Source of the DNA: an uncultured Arsenicibacter sp.
GTDB taxonomy: Bacteria; Bacteroidota; Bacteroidia; Cytophagales; Spirosomataceae
DNA: 42,073 nt
Reading direction: 5' to 3'
NCBI RefSeq assembly: GCF_945952095.1
Contig: NZ_CAMFHL010000042.1
Coordinates: forward strand, 1-42,073
Part shown: piece after piece, positions 23,700 through 32,366 of the stretch
Position numbering within the stretch: position 1 is the stretch's first letter
Layout of the letters: each line of letters begins with the position of its first letter
Translations under genes and position numbers: made by a program
The notes under the pieces: model-generated
The model's database searches: none
The model's input: the letters and a program-made list of their open reading frames with translations, nothing else
What the model was told of the DNA's origin: nothing

Positions 23700-25232
23700 T
23701 TATTTCAGAATCCATAGCTGCTGGTTAACGTCGTCGTTACCACCAAATTGGGTACTGATGGCATCTTTCACGTTTACGCTGTTATAATCGAGTTCTTTCT
23801 GCGGATATAACCAGCGCACCGGCATTTTATTGGCCGGAATGTTGCTGTTCGACGCCGGATTGATCGGGAAGGCCGGATAGCCGGTCCGGCGGTTTTCGAA
23901 GAACATCAGGTACGGCGCCTGCAAAAAGGACCCGAGGTAGTTCTGAGTCAGAATCTGCTCGATCTGTTGCTCAGTTGTACCCGTCAGTTTCACCTTATCC
24001 GACGCCACGTAGGTGTTAATGTAGTCGTCAGTAATCTTCATATTGTGGTGATACAACGAGTTGTCGGGTGTATTGGCGGCCGTGAACTGCATGGCGGCCT
24101 TGATTCCGTCTGTGTAGTACGTTGACGCCGTCGTACCTGAAATCCACCCGCGGATGGTCGCTTCCGCCAGCATGAACTTCAGCTGCGAATAGCTCATCAG
24201 CCATACCGGCTCTGAACCCGGTAATTCGGTATAGCGGCTGTTCAGCGGTGAATAGTCCTTGGTCCCGAATATGGTCGTGATCGACGAATAAATCATTGAC
24301 GGATCTGTACCTTTGTAAGCCGTCCAGTCGTTGATGGCTTTACCGGCTGCCACCGCCACCGGCGACGGGTTAGCGTAATAGAATAACCGGCGGTCGTCGA
24401 GGTTTTTCAGTTTACCCACTACCACCTCAGACATCATCGGATAAATCACCGACGGGTTGCCGAGTTTGTAGAACGGATACCGCTGACCGGCTTTGTCCGA
24501 ATACACCAGCTGGAAATTATCGGCGTTGCTCTGGAAAACAGGGCGGCTGGCAACAATCTCCTTAAACCGGTCAACTACCTTCAGATCAGCTTCTCCGGTT
24601 TTTTTGTAGAGGTTGAGCAATACATACAGCTCAAAGGTGTTTACCATTTTCCGCCACTTTGTAATATCCCCGCCGTAGATCGGATCCCCGTCAAATTTGG
24701 TACCGGCCGCAAACAGTTTGTCGGCTTCATCCAGATCATTCAGAATACCGGCAATCACCTGCTTCTGCGTATCGTATTTTGGCGCTACAACATTTGATTC
24801 ACCTTTCAGCGCGTCAGAATAAGGTACGTCGCCGACCCGCATCGTCAGATCAAAATACTTCCATGATTTGATAAATTTCCCCAGCGCCGTGTAGGAGTTT
24901 TTGTACGCATCCGGCGGCGAAAAGAGAATCATCTTTTCGATATTTGTCAGCACCGGCAGCCCGTCAAAACTAGTCCGGCCGAGGTAATTATATTGCAGAT
25001 CTTCCGCAAACTCGGTGTAAATCACCGATTTGTCGAGGAAGTGCGGCGACAGGAACGATTTGCCGGAGTTGATCGTATTGTCCGTGATGTTCAGAATCAG
25101 GTTGGTCGCCAGCATGGGAGCCGTGGCCTTAACCGCTGCATCCGGATTTGAGTTAATCTCGTCAAAATTAGAACAGCTTCCCAGTGTCAGCATGCTCAGA
25201 CCGAGGAGTATATAGCGTTTCGTCGTGTTCAT
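23700..25232 (-). CDS. SusD/RagB-family surface lipoprotein
   Basis: A 510-residue outer-membrane lipoprotein with signal MNTTKRYILLGLSMLTLGSC, lipidated on Cys20. The N-terminal CSNFDEINSNPDAA and the helical repeat region (YTALGKFIKSWKYFDLTMRVGDVPYSDALKG, LNDLDEADKLF) match the SusD-like_2 type, which often accompanies transporters for non-starch substrates. The C-terminal part has QNYLGSFLQAPYLMFFENRRTGYPAF and the FPINPASN...MPVRWLYPQKELDYN ending. It sits as a lid on the SusC channel and captures the substrate. It starts 22 bases after the susC stop. The substrate is unknown; the neighbours suggest a phospholipid or head-group compound. Confidence 0.95.
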   Translation of the reverse strand: MNTTKRYILLGLSMLTLGSCSNFDEINSNPDAAVKATAPMLATNLILNITDNTINSGKSFLSPHFLDKSVIYTEFAEDLQYNYLGRTSFDGLPVLTNIEKMILFSPPDAYKNSYTALGKFIKSWKYFDLTMRVGDVPYSDALKGESNVVAPKYDTQKQVIAGILNDLDEADKLFAAGTKFDGDPIYGGDITKWRKMVNTFELYVLLNLYKKTGEADLKVVDRFKEIVASRPVFQSNADNFQLVYSDKAGQRYPFYKLGNPSVIYPMMSEVVVGKLKNLDDRRLFYYANPSPVAVAAGKAINDWTAYKGTDPSMIYSSITTIFGTKDYSPLNSRYTELPGSEPVWLMSYSQLKFMLAEATIRGWISGTTASTYYTDGIKAAMQFTAANTPDNSLYHHNMKITDDYINTYVASDKVKLTGTTEQQIEQILTQNYLGSFLQAPYLMFFENRRTGYPAFPINPASNSNIPANKMPVRWLYPQKELDYNSVNVKDAISTQFGGNDDVNQQLWILK

Positions 25233-25254
25233 TGGATGGTCGTTTTCGGGTTAA

Positions 25255-28200
25255 TTAAAACGTCAGTTGAAGGTTAGCCCCTACATAACGCACCGAAGGT
25301 GACGTCAGCTGCGTATCATCAGCCTTATCGGGATCAGCAAAACGGAAGGCTTTGGCCCACATCCATACGTTCTGACCAGTGAACGATACCGAGGCGGCAC
25401 GCGCACCGAAACGTCTGGCGAATGAGGATGGAATCGTGTATCCGATCGAAATTTCGCGCAGTTTCAGGAACGTAGCGTTGGTTACTCCGCGTGTGCCGTC
25501 ACCATACGAACGGGCATAATCCTGGTACGAAACCTTGGTCTCGTTCGGACCGAATACCCGGGTATCGCTCGTAATGACCCCGTAGCTGTCATACTTCACT
25601 TCACCTGATTTCACCACGACACCCTGTCCGACAAACGACTTGTTTTTATTCACCACTTCGTCATACCGCCACTGGTTGTCTGAATCCGGATGCGAACCGG
25701 TATCCCACATTTTATACGATGAGTAGTTGTTGAGGAAACCACCTACACGACCATCAAAGCTGACCCCAAACCGGAAGTCTTTATACCGGAAGTTGTTCGA
25801 TAAGCCCCAGATGAATTTCGGGTCGGTATAACCGTACAGGTAGTTGTAATCGCTCGCCAAGGGCAGACCGTTGGCACGGTGAACCAGATTGCCCTGCGGA
25901 TCGGTCACCCAGATACGACCGGTGTAGGTATCCACCCGGCCATCAGCGACTGTCCAGGCATTCTTAGCCGAATAGGTTGGATCGAGCGATTTGAAATACC
26001 GGTGGTTATACGAGTAATTGGCAACCGCATCCCACTGGAAGTCAGCTTTCTTCATGATGTTCGCGTCCAGACTCAGCTCTACTCCGCGGCGAACGTAGGT
26101 TTCGTTGATGTTGATCAGGGTAGTTGTAAAACCCGAACCCGATGAAATGCTGGCACTCCGCTGAATGTTGTAGTTGTACTTGTTAAAGTACGCTGCATCA
26201 AACTTAAAGCGTTTGCCCAGGAAATAGGCCGACATACCCACTTCCCATGTCCGGTTCGTTTCCGGATTTACCGATCCGCCGAGGATGGTTGTCGGATAAG
26301 CCGCAGAGTTCAGGTTATCCCAGTCGGCCGTAACGGTTGAATAGGTCTGGTTCGTTGCGTAAACACCAAGGTCGGTTTTCGACATTGTCCATGACCCGCG
26401 TACTTTGGCAAAGTCGAGCCACGCAGGCAATGAATTCACAAACTCACTGACCACAACACTGCCCCCGACAGACGGGTAGAAGTAAGACCGTGAAATTTTC
26501 GGCATGGTTGAGCTCCAGTCATTCCGGCCGGTTACGTCGAGGAAGATCCGGTTCTGATAAGACAGCGTTGCCTTACCATATAAACTGTTTACCTGCTTGC
26601 GGTTGGTCCACGTACTCACGTTTGGCCGCTCTACCGAGTTGTTCAGCGAATAGAAGCCCGGAATGACAATACCGCCGCGGGTAGCACTGTACAGATCCGA
26701 ATCTTTCCAGTTGTAGATTGTACCACCGGCAAGGGCGTCGATGACCAGCGGACCGAATGTCCGGTTATAGGTCATGATCGCATCCCCGTTGAAGCTGTAG
26801 CCGGTGCGCTTATCCATTGAGTACAGACCGGCGGCGTCCCAGCCACGCGTCGAGAGAATATTCGGCGGATTGCGTTTCGTTTCGTCGTTCTGGTACCAGT
26901 CAAAGCCTGGGCGGATTAATACCTTAGCACCAGGGAACAGCGCAAATGTGGCCGTAATGTTGGCGTTCATTTTGTTCTGCTCAATCCCGTTCAGTTTTTC
27001 GTAGGCCATCAGATACGGATTGTCGTACCATGCCTTATAGTGCCAGTTCTGCCGCTCGTTCGGAATCAGCCAGTAATCCTTGTACTGGCTCAGGTCAAAT
27101 TCAGGACCCATCCACATCAGGATGTTATAGATATAGCCCTGGGCCGAATAGCCAGAACCAAACACCTGCGGGGCGGTTTTGCGGTTATAACCGATCTGGC
27201 TGTTGAGCGAGAATTTATCGCCCACTTTCATTTCGCCGCTCAGGCTGAAATTCAGCGCATTCGCCTGCAGGTTCGGGTATTGGCCCTTATTGTAAATGTG
27301 CGTAATCGACGCCCGGACGCTGCCGTTTTCACCCGACTGGCTCAAACTGATGTTGTTGTTTGACACCATGCCCGGTACCAGGAAGTCGTTGAAGTTGTTT
27401 TTACCCCGTGAGGTCAGTTCGGCCAGTTCCATTTGTTTCGTCAGCGGATTCCACTGCATGGCCTTCTGGCCGATGTCCAGTTTCGCCCCCCACACATAAT
27501 CCGTCGGGTCATATACACCACCCAGCCCGGCACTGTAGCTGGTCTGCACTTTCGGCAGCATCAGGAAACCGGCGTTGAACATGTTGTTGGAATTCACCGT
27601 TACGGTCAGGCCTTTTGAACCGGCACCGCGTTTTGTCGTTACAATAACGGCACCGCTGCCGCCACGCGAACCATAGAGAGCGGCTGCCGTCGGGCCTTTC
27701 AGTACGTCAATGCTTTCGATATCATCCTGCGGAATGTTGCTCAGACTCATGTTGCCGTAAGGAACACCGTCAATAACCAGCAACGGGGTTTCTCCACGGA
27801 GCGAGAGGCTTGGCGCTTCGTTGAATTCGGTACTGTTTTTGATCCACAGACCGGAGACTTTACCGGTCAGCGACGTAGCAACGTTTACGCCTTTTACGGT
27901 TTGCAGGGTATTGCCGCTTACTTTCTGCACAGCGTAACCCAGTGAGCGTTCTTCCCGCTTCACCCCGAGGGCCGTAACGATTACCTCGTCCAGCTGTTTC
28001 TGATCATCCGCCAGACTGATATTGATTTCCGTACGGTTGCCGACTGATTCTTCTTTGGTTGTATACCCGATAAACGAAAAGATCAGGACATCGCTGCTGT
28101 TCGGGACCGATACCTTATAAAAGCCGTTGGCATCAGTAGTTGTACCCCGCATTGTCCCTTTGATGGTAATGTTAACCCCCGGGAGCGGCAGGTTTGTCTG

Positions 28201-28647
28201 CGCGTCTTTCACCTTACCGGTAACGGTAATATCGAGCGGCCGGTCTGCTGCCTGACTGAATTTATTGGTTGAGATTTTATCAGTTTCAGCCGGCATCAAC
28301 AGAATGCGGCCCGAAACAATGTCAAACGTTAAAGCGATTGGTTTCAGCAGACGGGTCAGCGCCTCTGATAACGTCAGCTGATTAGCCGTTAACGAAACCA
28401 GCTGGTTGGGGTTCACAACCTGCCGGCTATAGGCGAACTTAACATTAGCCGAGGTTTCAATCTGGTCCAGTACCGATTTGAGTTCCTTGTTTTCAACTTT
28501 CAGGGAAATTCGGCGGTTGAGAATACTCTGAGTAGAGCCGTCGAGGGCAAACAGCGGCTGCAGCATGACCATCAGAACCAGGGTCAGGAGCAGGGAAATT
28601 CTACTGAATGCGCGAAACGGCTTTAAGCCATTTAAAATTAGTTTCAT
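25255..28647 (-). CDS. SusC/RagA-family TonB-dependent transporter with STN domain
   Basis: An outer-membrane transporter of 1130 residues from ATG 28647 (MKLILNGLKPFRAFSRIS, signal); a start at 28683 would add 12 residues. Order of domains: STN secretin/TonB short N-terminal domain (about 45-115, ISLKVENKELKSVLDQIE), carboxypeptidase-regulatory beta-sandwich (about 145-225, VTGKVKDAQTNLPLPGVNITIKGTM), plug with LDEVIVTALGVKREERSLGYAV and DVLKGPTAAALYGSRGGSGAVIVTTKRG, then the beta barrel to the C-terminal GANLQLTF. The STN domain is the part that talks to a FecR anti-sigma factor, and such a pair is directly upstream. It would import the substrate bound by the SusD partner, powered by TonB. 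Confidence 0.96.
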   Translation of the reverse strand: MKLILNGLKPFRAFSRISLLLTLVLMVMLQPLFALDGSTQSILNRRISLKVENKELKSVLDQIETSANVKFAYSRQVVNPNQLVSLTANQLTLSEALTRLLKPIALTFDIVSGRILLMPAETDKISTNKFSQAADRPLDITVTGKVKDAQTNLPLPGVNITIKGTMRGTTTDANGFYKVSVPNSSDVLIFSFIGYTTKEESVGNRTEINISLADDQKQLDEVIVTALGVKREERSLGYAVQKVSGNTLQTVKGVNVATSLTGKVSGLWIKNSTEFNEAPSLSLRGETPLLVIDGVPYGNMSLSNIPQDDIESIDVLKGPTAAALYGSRGGSGAVIVTTKRGAGSKGLTVTVNSNNMFNAGFLMLPKVQTSYSAGLGGVYDPTDYVWGAKLDIGQKAMQWNPLTKQMELAELTSRGKNNFNDFLVPGMVSNNNISLSQSGENGSVRASITHIYNKGQYPNLQANALNFSLSGEMKVGDKFSLNSQIGYNRKTAPQVFGSGYSAQGYIYNILMWMGPEFDLSQYKDYWLIPNERQNWHYKAWYDNPYLMAYEKLNGIEQNKMNANITATFALFPGAKVLIRPGFDWYQNDETKRNPPNILSTRGWDAAGLYSMDKRTGYSFNGDAIMTYNRTFGPLVIDALAGGTIYNWKDSDLYSATRGGIVIPGFYSLNNSVERPNVSTWTNRKQVNSLYGKATLSYQNRIFLDVTGRNDWSSTMPKISRSYFYPSVGGSVVVSEFVNSLPAWLDFAKVRGSWTMSKTDLGVYATNQTYSTVTADWDNLNSAAYPTTILGGSVNPETNRTWEVGMSAYFLGKRFKFDAAYFNKYNYNIQRSASISSGSGFTTTLININETYVRRGVELSLDANIMKKADFQWDAVANYSYNHRYFKSLDPTYSAKNAWTVADGRVDTYTGRIWVTDPQGNLVHRANGLPLASDYNYLYGYTDPKFIWGLSNNFRYKDFRFGVSFDGRVGGFLNNYSSYKMWDTGSHPDSDNQWRYDEVVNKNKSFVGQGVVVKSGEVKYDSYGVITSDTRVFGPNETKVSYQDYARSYGDGTRGVTNATFLKLREISIGYTIPSSFARRFGARAASVSFTGQNVWMWAKAFRFADPDKADDTQLTSPSVRYVGANLQLTF

Positions 28648-28683
28648 ACATTTGCACGGTTTTTTCGGTAAAAAATAGGACAA

Positions 28684-28886
28684 AAGAATTCCTGTTATTA
28701 TCCTGGCAGATAATAGATTCCGGAGAAATCAGCATTCCTGAGGCTGGCCGTGGTGACGCACGACCGGCCTTTTCTGTGTTTGTGTAGTGTATAGTGTTTT
28801 CTATACCATAGAGACCGGGTTAAGTGAATAATTGACTATTTACTATACGATTTTGCTCATCAAACAGACTATCTGATCCGGCGAAT
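28684..28886 (-). promoter_or_regulatory. Upstream region of susC with hairpin and GTATAG/CTATAC repeats
   Basis: This 203-base gap between fecR and susC is where the ECF sigma factor would act. An inverted repeat GTATAG-N6-CTATAC (28789-28806) and a third copy CTATAC (28843-28848) lie in it, plus a hairpin at 28741-28770 (11 of 12 positions paired, one of them a wobble). No perfect TAnnTTTG was found, in line with a non-housekeeping sigma. Confidence 0.45.
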
Positions 28887-29939
28887 TTACCGGCAACCTT
28901 TACCGCTGATCACAATCCGGGTATCCTGAATGTGATACGCAGCGCCGATAGACCGGCAAACCAGGTTAAGGATATCGTACAAAGCCATTCCATTCACATC
29001 GCCGGTAAACATGCACCGGCCTGTTTTCGGGTTTGCGATTATTACGCTGATGCCGTATAACCGGCTTAAATGCGGGGCAATGAGGCTGAGCGGCGTATCG
29101 CGGAACTGCAGTTCTTCTTTGCCGGCGCCGGTCTGTAGTCGTACCGGATGGTCAACCAGACTGACAGTAAGGCGGTTGGCTGCCTCATCGTAGAGAACCC
29201 GCTGATTGGGTAAAATAACAACATCCTCCATGGCCGGTTCCTTCAGGGACAGCACCGGCTTTGTCATTTTAGAGACGGATACTTTTCCCGATACTACATC
29301 GACTTCAATTGACTTTTGGTCCGTATGCTCTTTGATCCAGAAACTGGTCCCCAGAACCTGGGTTTGGGTTTTACCCGTCAGAATCTGAAACGGCCAGTCC
29401 GGATTACGTTTTACATCAAAAAACGCCTGACCATGCAACGTTACCTCCCGAACCGGAAAGTCGGGGTCAATGGCATACTCGATCCGGCTGCCGGGCAGAA
29501 GCGAAACCCACGAACTATCCGGCAAATTCACCCAGACCGGTTTATCGGTCAGGTTGGTCCGGCTAATCCACTCTTTGGTGCCAGAATGAAACGGCAGCAG
29601 GTCGTGCCGGGCGCCCCAAACGACAAAAACAACGAGTAACACGGTCAGTACCCCGATCGGGATATACCAGCGGGCGGATTTTGCTGCCATGTCCGGAGAC
29701 GTCTGCTGCTCAATTTGCGCCCAGAGTGTATCAACCGTATCCTGAGTAACCGGTGTATGTTCATTCGCATGCAGCTGCTGGATAATGACCATGGCTTCGG
29801 CCATGGTTTCGTCGAGTTCAGGAAAACTCCGGCGTATCCGTTGCCAGTACCGATCACCTGAATCAGTCGGGTTCAGTACCCACTGAACAAAGTAATCATC
29901 CTGTAAAAAATCGTGAACGGTGTAACGCTGATAATCCAT
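28887..29939 (-). CDS. FecR-family anti-sigma factor
   Basis: From ATG 29939 (MDYQRYTVHDFLQDDYFVQWVL) the protein has 350 residues. The N-terminal cytoplasmic anti-sigma part covers about 1-90, one membrane helix follows at about 97-112 (YIPIGVLTVLLVVFVVWG), then the periplasmic FecR domain (PDSSWVSLLPGSRIEYAIDPDFPVREVTLHGQAFFDVKRN, QVLGTSFWI) and the DUF4974 domain (ELQFRDTPLSLIAPHLSRLYGISVII). It holds the ECF sigma factor until the SusC STN domain signals that substrate is present. It follows the sigma gene by about 76 bases. Confidence 0.94.
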   Translation of the reverse strand: MDYQRYTVHDFLQDDYFVQWVLNPTDSGDRYWQRIRRSFPELDETMAEAMVIIQQLHANEHTPVTQDTVDTLWAQIEQQTSPDMAAKSARWYIPIGVLTVLLVVFVVWGARHDLLPFHSGTKEWISRTNLTDKPVWVNLPDSSWVSLLPGSRIEYAIDPDFPVREVTLHGQAFFDVKRNPDWPFQILTGKTQTQVLGTSFWIKEHTDQKSIEVDVVSGKVSVSKMTKPVLSLKEPAMEDVVILPNQRVLYDEAANRLTVSLVDHPVRLQTGAGKEELQFRDTPLSLIAPHLSRLYGISVIIANPKTGRCMFTGDVNGMALYDILNLVCRSIGAAYHIQDTRIVISGKGCR

Positions 29940-30015
29940 GAACAATCCAGTTTGACTGCCTCTGTAGGTAAGTGCTGAATTCAGGGAATTTGTACTGTAG
30001 AAAAGGAAAAAAAAG

Positions 30016-30627
30016 TTAACAGTAGAGGCTGAGCAGGCAGATCAGCGGAATCTGGATGGCAAAATCCAGCTTTTTCCGGAGCTGCATCAGCGTAACATGC
30101 AGCAGATTCCGGACCGACTGTTCCCGCATATTCATTACTTCAGCTGTTTGCCGGTGATTCAGGTTCTGATAAAAACGGAGATGAATGATTTCCTGCTGAC
30201 GCGGAGCAAGGTCCGAAATAGCCTCCCGTACCCGGTTCGACCGCTCGGTTTCCTGCTCAGCCGTAATAAGTACCGATTCGTATGACTGTTCGGCGTAACT
30301 ACTTTCATCCGCCGTTTCCAGGGTAATAGTCAGGTCCTGTAGTTTAGCTGACCGGGCAATCTTATGCCGGAGGGCTCCTAACAGGTATAGTTTAACCTGC
30401 TCAACATCCTTGTTCAATTGTTCGTGCCGGTTCCAGAGTTCAACAAACAAATCCTGAACATTGTCTTTAACGAGATCATCATTGGCGGTTAATTTGCGGC
30501 CATACTGAATTAATGCACTACAATGCTGCTGATAAATCAACCCGAGAGCCTGATAATTTCCGGCAATGAGCTGTTGCCATAAATAGGCATCGTCGTGATG
30601 GGATGAAGGGCCTTTTTTATAGTCCAT
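30016..30627 (-). CDS. ECF-type RNA polymerase sigma factor
   Basis: A 203-residue sigma-70 family protein without region 3. Region 2 lies at about 22-90 (GLIYQQHCSALIQYGRKL, DNVQDLFVELWNRHEQL) and region 4 at about 135-190 (AISDLAPRQQEIIHLRFYQNLNHRQTAEVMNMREQSVRNLLHVTLMQLRKKL). It is the first gene of the sigma/FecR/SusC/SusD series and is expected to switch on susC and the genes behind it. A good promoter is found at 30656-30663. Confidence 0.94.
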   Translation of the reverse strand: MDYKKGPSSHHDDAYLWQQLIAGNYQALGLIYQQHCSALIQYGRKLTANDDLVKDNVQDLFVELWNRHEQLNKDVEQVKLYLLGALRHKIARSAKLQDLTITLETADESSYAEQSYESVLITAEQETERSNRVREAISDLAPRQQEIIHLRFYQNLNHRQTAEVMNMREQSVRNLLHVTLMQLRKKLDFAIQIPLICLLSLYC

Positions 30628-31055
30628 GGCAGACCGAAAACAATGTTGAGTCTGTCAAAATTAGAAATTTGTCGATTGCCAACTAACTGATTTTCAAAAT
30701 TTAGTTGTCTATAAATCTTTTAACGCAGAATAAAAGTTTACAAATTGATAATAATCCGATATGTTTTTTTGATTTACCAGGTGTTAAAAAATAGGATTAC
30801 CGGAGAACATCTTTGATAAATTTGTAAGTAAGGTGCTGGTCATCAGCTTATTGGCTGATCAGAATGAAAAGCAATGGCTGGCCGGAAAGCTAATGGAAAT
30901 TTTATACAGGCCGCAAAAAGAAATGTGTGCAATCGATTGTGCAGGAACTTTCCGATTTCATCACGATGTATCATTTGTACAGCGTGTCGCGTAATTTGTT
31001 TACAAAAAGAGAATTAGTAGTAAGCTGTTAGCCGCGCAGTATTAATAAAAAAGTC
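30628..31055. other. Intergenic region between the divergent sigma factor and TPR genes
   Basis: About 430 AT-rich bases without a supported gene. It holds the sigma gene promoter and a short hairpin ATCAGC/GCTGAT (30842-30859). A promoter for the TPR gene must lie in the second half; no perfect TAnnTTTG was seen there. Confidence 0.55.
30656..30663 (-). promoter_or_regulatory. -7 promoter element of the ECF sigma gene
   Basis: TAATTTTG on the minus strand is a perfect TAnnTTTG; transcription would start near 30650, giving a leader of about 23 bases. The -33 element is weak. Confidence 0.45.
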
Positions 31056-31925
31056 ATGTTAGAAGTACTCACAACGCTCGGTCTGATCGGATTCATTATT
31101 TACCTGAATTATTATGCAGACCTCCGGACAGATTGGGAAAAAGAGCAGGACCGCATGAACGAGGGGATTCTGCTCCTGGCCTCGGGCAAGGTAACGGAAG
31201 CGCTGACCTATTTTTCTGAACAGGCAGTTGCACATCCCCGGTCACCGATTGCGTATCTTTACCGCGGAAAAAGCCGGGCAGCCCTGGGCGATACCGAAGG
31301 CGCACTGGCCGACTTCCGGCAGGCAGCCAGTTTTGACGCGACCATACCTGAGGTGCACATTGCACTGGGCATGGCGCATCTTGAGCGGCAGGAGTACCAG
31401 ACCGCCTGGCGGGATTTTGACAAGGCAATTTTTCATGGTCAGGGCGAGTATGCGGATGCATTTCACTGGCGCGGCGTAGCCAATGAGCACCTCCATCAGC
31501 CTGACCAGGCACAAGCTGATTTTCAACAGGCAGCACGGATAAAACAAATGCAGGCAGCAGGTAAGAATGTAAGTCAACGCGGTAGAAAATCTTTTTTCGA
31601 TATCCGCCTCGGTCTTGGCGTAGTGGCCGTATTGCTGAATGCGGCTGCCTTACTGTTCATCATCCGGCAAACGTCGGTGATTCATTTACCCTATCTGTGG
31701 GCAGCAGTTACGGCGGCAGCCATCGGCTTTTTTGAGCCGCGGCGGGGCTGGGTACTGGCCGTTTGTCAGACTGCTTTTTTGTGGATTTGCTACACGTTTT
31801 TTGTCACCCAACCTCAGGCCAGCGGCCAGCGTGAGCTCGCTTTGTTCGGACTTTACGGGTCCATTGCCTTAACCTTTATCGGTAGCTTTATCGGCGGAGT
31901 GCTGAAACGCCAGCTCGCCGGCTAG
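31056..31925 (+). CDS. TPR-repeat membrane protein
   Basis: A 289-residue protein with an N-terminal membrane helix (LEVLTTLGLIGFIIYLNYYA), about four TPR units from residue 33 to 165 (EGILLLASGKVTEALTYF, AYLYRGKSRAALGDTEGALADFRQAA, EVHIALGMAHLERQEYQTAWRDF, AFHWRGVANEHLHQPDQAQADFQQAA) and four C-terminal helices (about 188-285). TPR units bind proteins or peptides, so it may be a membrane scaffold. With an N-terminal helix followed by repeats the side of the membrane cannot be told. Not clearly linked to its neighbours. Confidence 0.85.
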   Translation: MLEVLTTLGLIGFIIYLNYYADLRTDWEKEQDRMNEGILLLASGKVTEALTYFSEQAVAHPRSPIAYLYRGKSRAALGDTEGALADFRQAASFDATIPEVHIALGMAHLERQEYQTAWRDFDKAIFHGQGEYADAFHWRGVANEHLHQPDQAQADFQQAARIKQMQAAGKNVSQRGRKSFFDIRLGLGVVAVLLNAAALLFIIRQTSVIHLPYLWAAVTAAAIGFFEPRRGWVLAVCQTAFLWICYTFFVTQPQASGQRELALFGLYGSIALTFIGSFIGGVLKRQLAG

Positions 31926-32021
31926 GGTGCGGGCCGTATACTCATTTAAACTACCTGTTTTGTATACATTTCGCTTGACAATGGTTAGGGGTGTAGTGTT
32001 GTTCCTAAACCAAAGAAAAGC

Positions 32022-32330
32022 GTGCAAACCATCCTCGTTATCACGGACCAGGAGCAGGAAACCAAAGCCGAACTGAAAGGCAGCCTGCTGACATTGAATC
32101 CGCTGGCAAAACTGATGTTCCGCCGGTTCGATTATGGTCTGGTAGATGAACTCAAAAGCGGTTCTCCGCAGACGATACCTTACCTTATTTTTATCAGCTC
32201 CTGTCTGGAAGGCTTTACGTTGCTTAAAGAGCTGAAGGCCATTCCGATTCTTTCCCGTATTCCGGTCCTTATGCTACAGGCAGGCGCGACCCGCCGTAAA
32301 AACCGTGCTGATCAGCTCCTTCAGGCCTGA
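32022..32330 (+). CDS. Degenerate receiver-domain protein
   Basis: A 102-residue protein starting with GTG (32022). The fold pattern resembles a CheY-like receiver: TILVITDQEQE at the start, PYLIFISSCLEGFTLLKELKAIPILSRIPVLML in the middle. The phospho-acceptor Asp is replaced by serine (IFISSCLEGF where receivers have LLLDLxLPGxxGF), the acidic pocket is reduced to TDQE, and the sequence ends early at about the alpha-4 region. So it would not be phosphorylated in the usual way; it may be a pseudo-receiver that binds a partner, or a remnant. It sits 36 bases before the GH13 gene, so it may be translated with it. Confidence 0.6.
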   Translation: MQTILVITDQEQETKAELKGSLLTLNPLAKLMFRRFDYGLVDELKSGSPQTIPYLIFISSCLEGFTLLKELKAIPILSRIPVLMLQAGATRRKNRADQLLQA

Positions 32331-32366
32331 TAACGGGAAACAGGATTATCACTTTCTCCGAAACGT

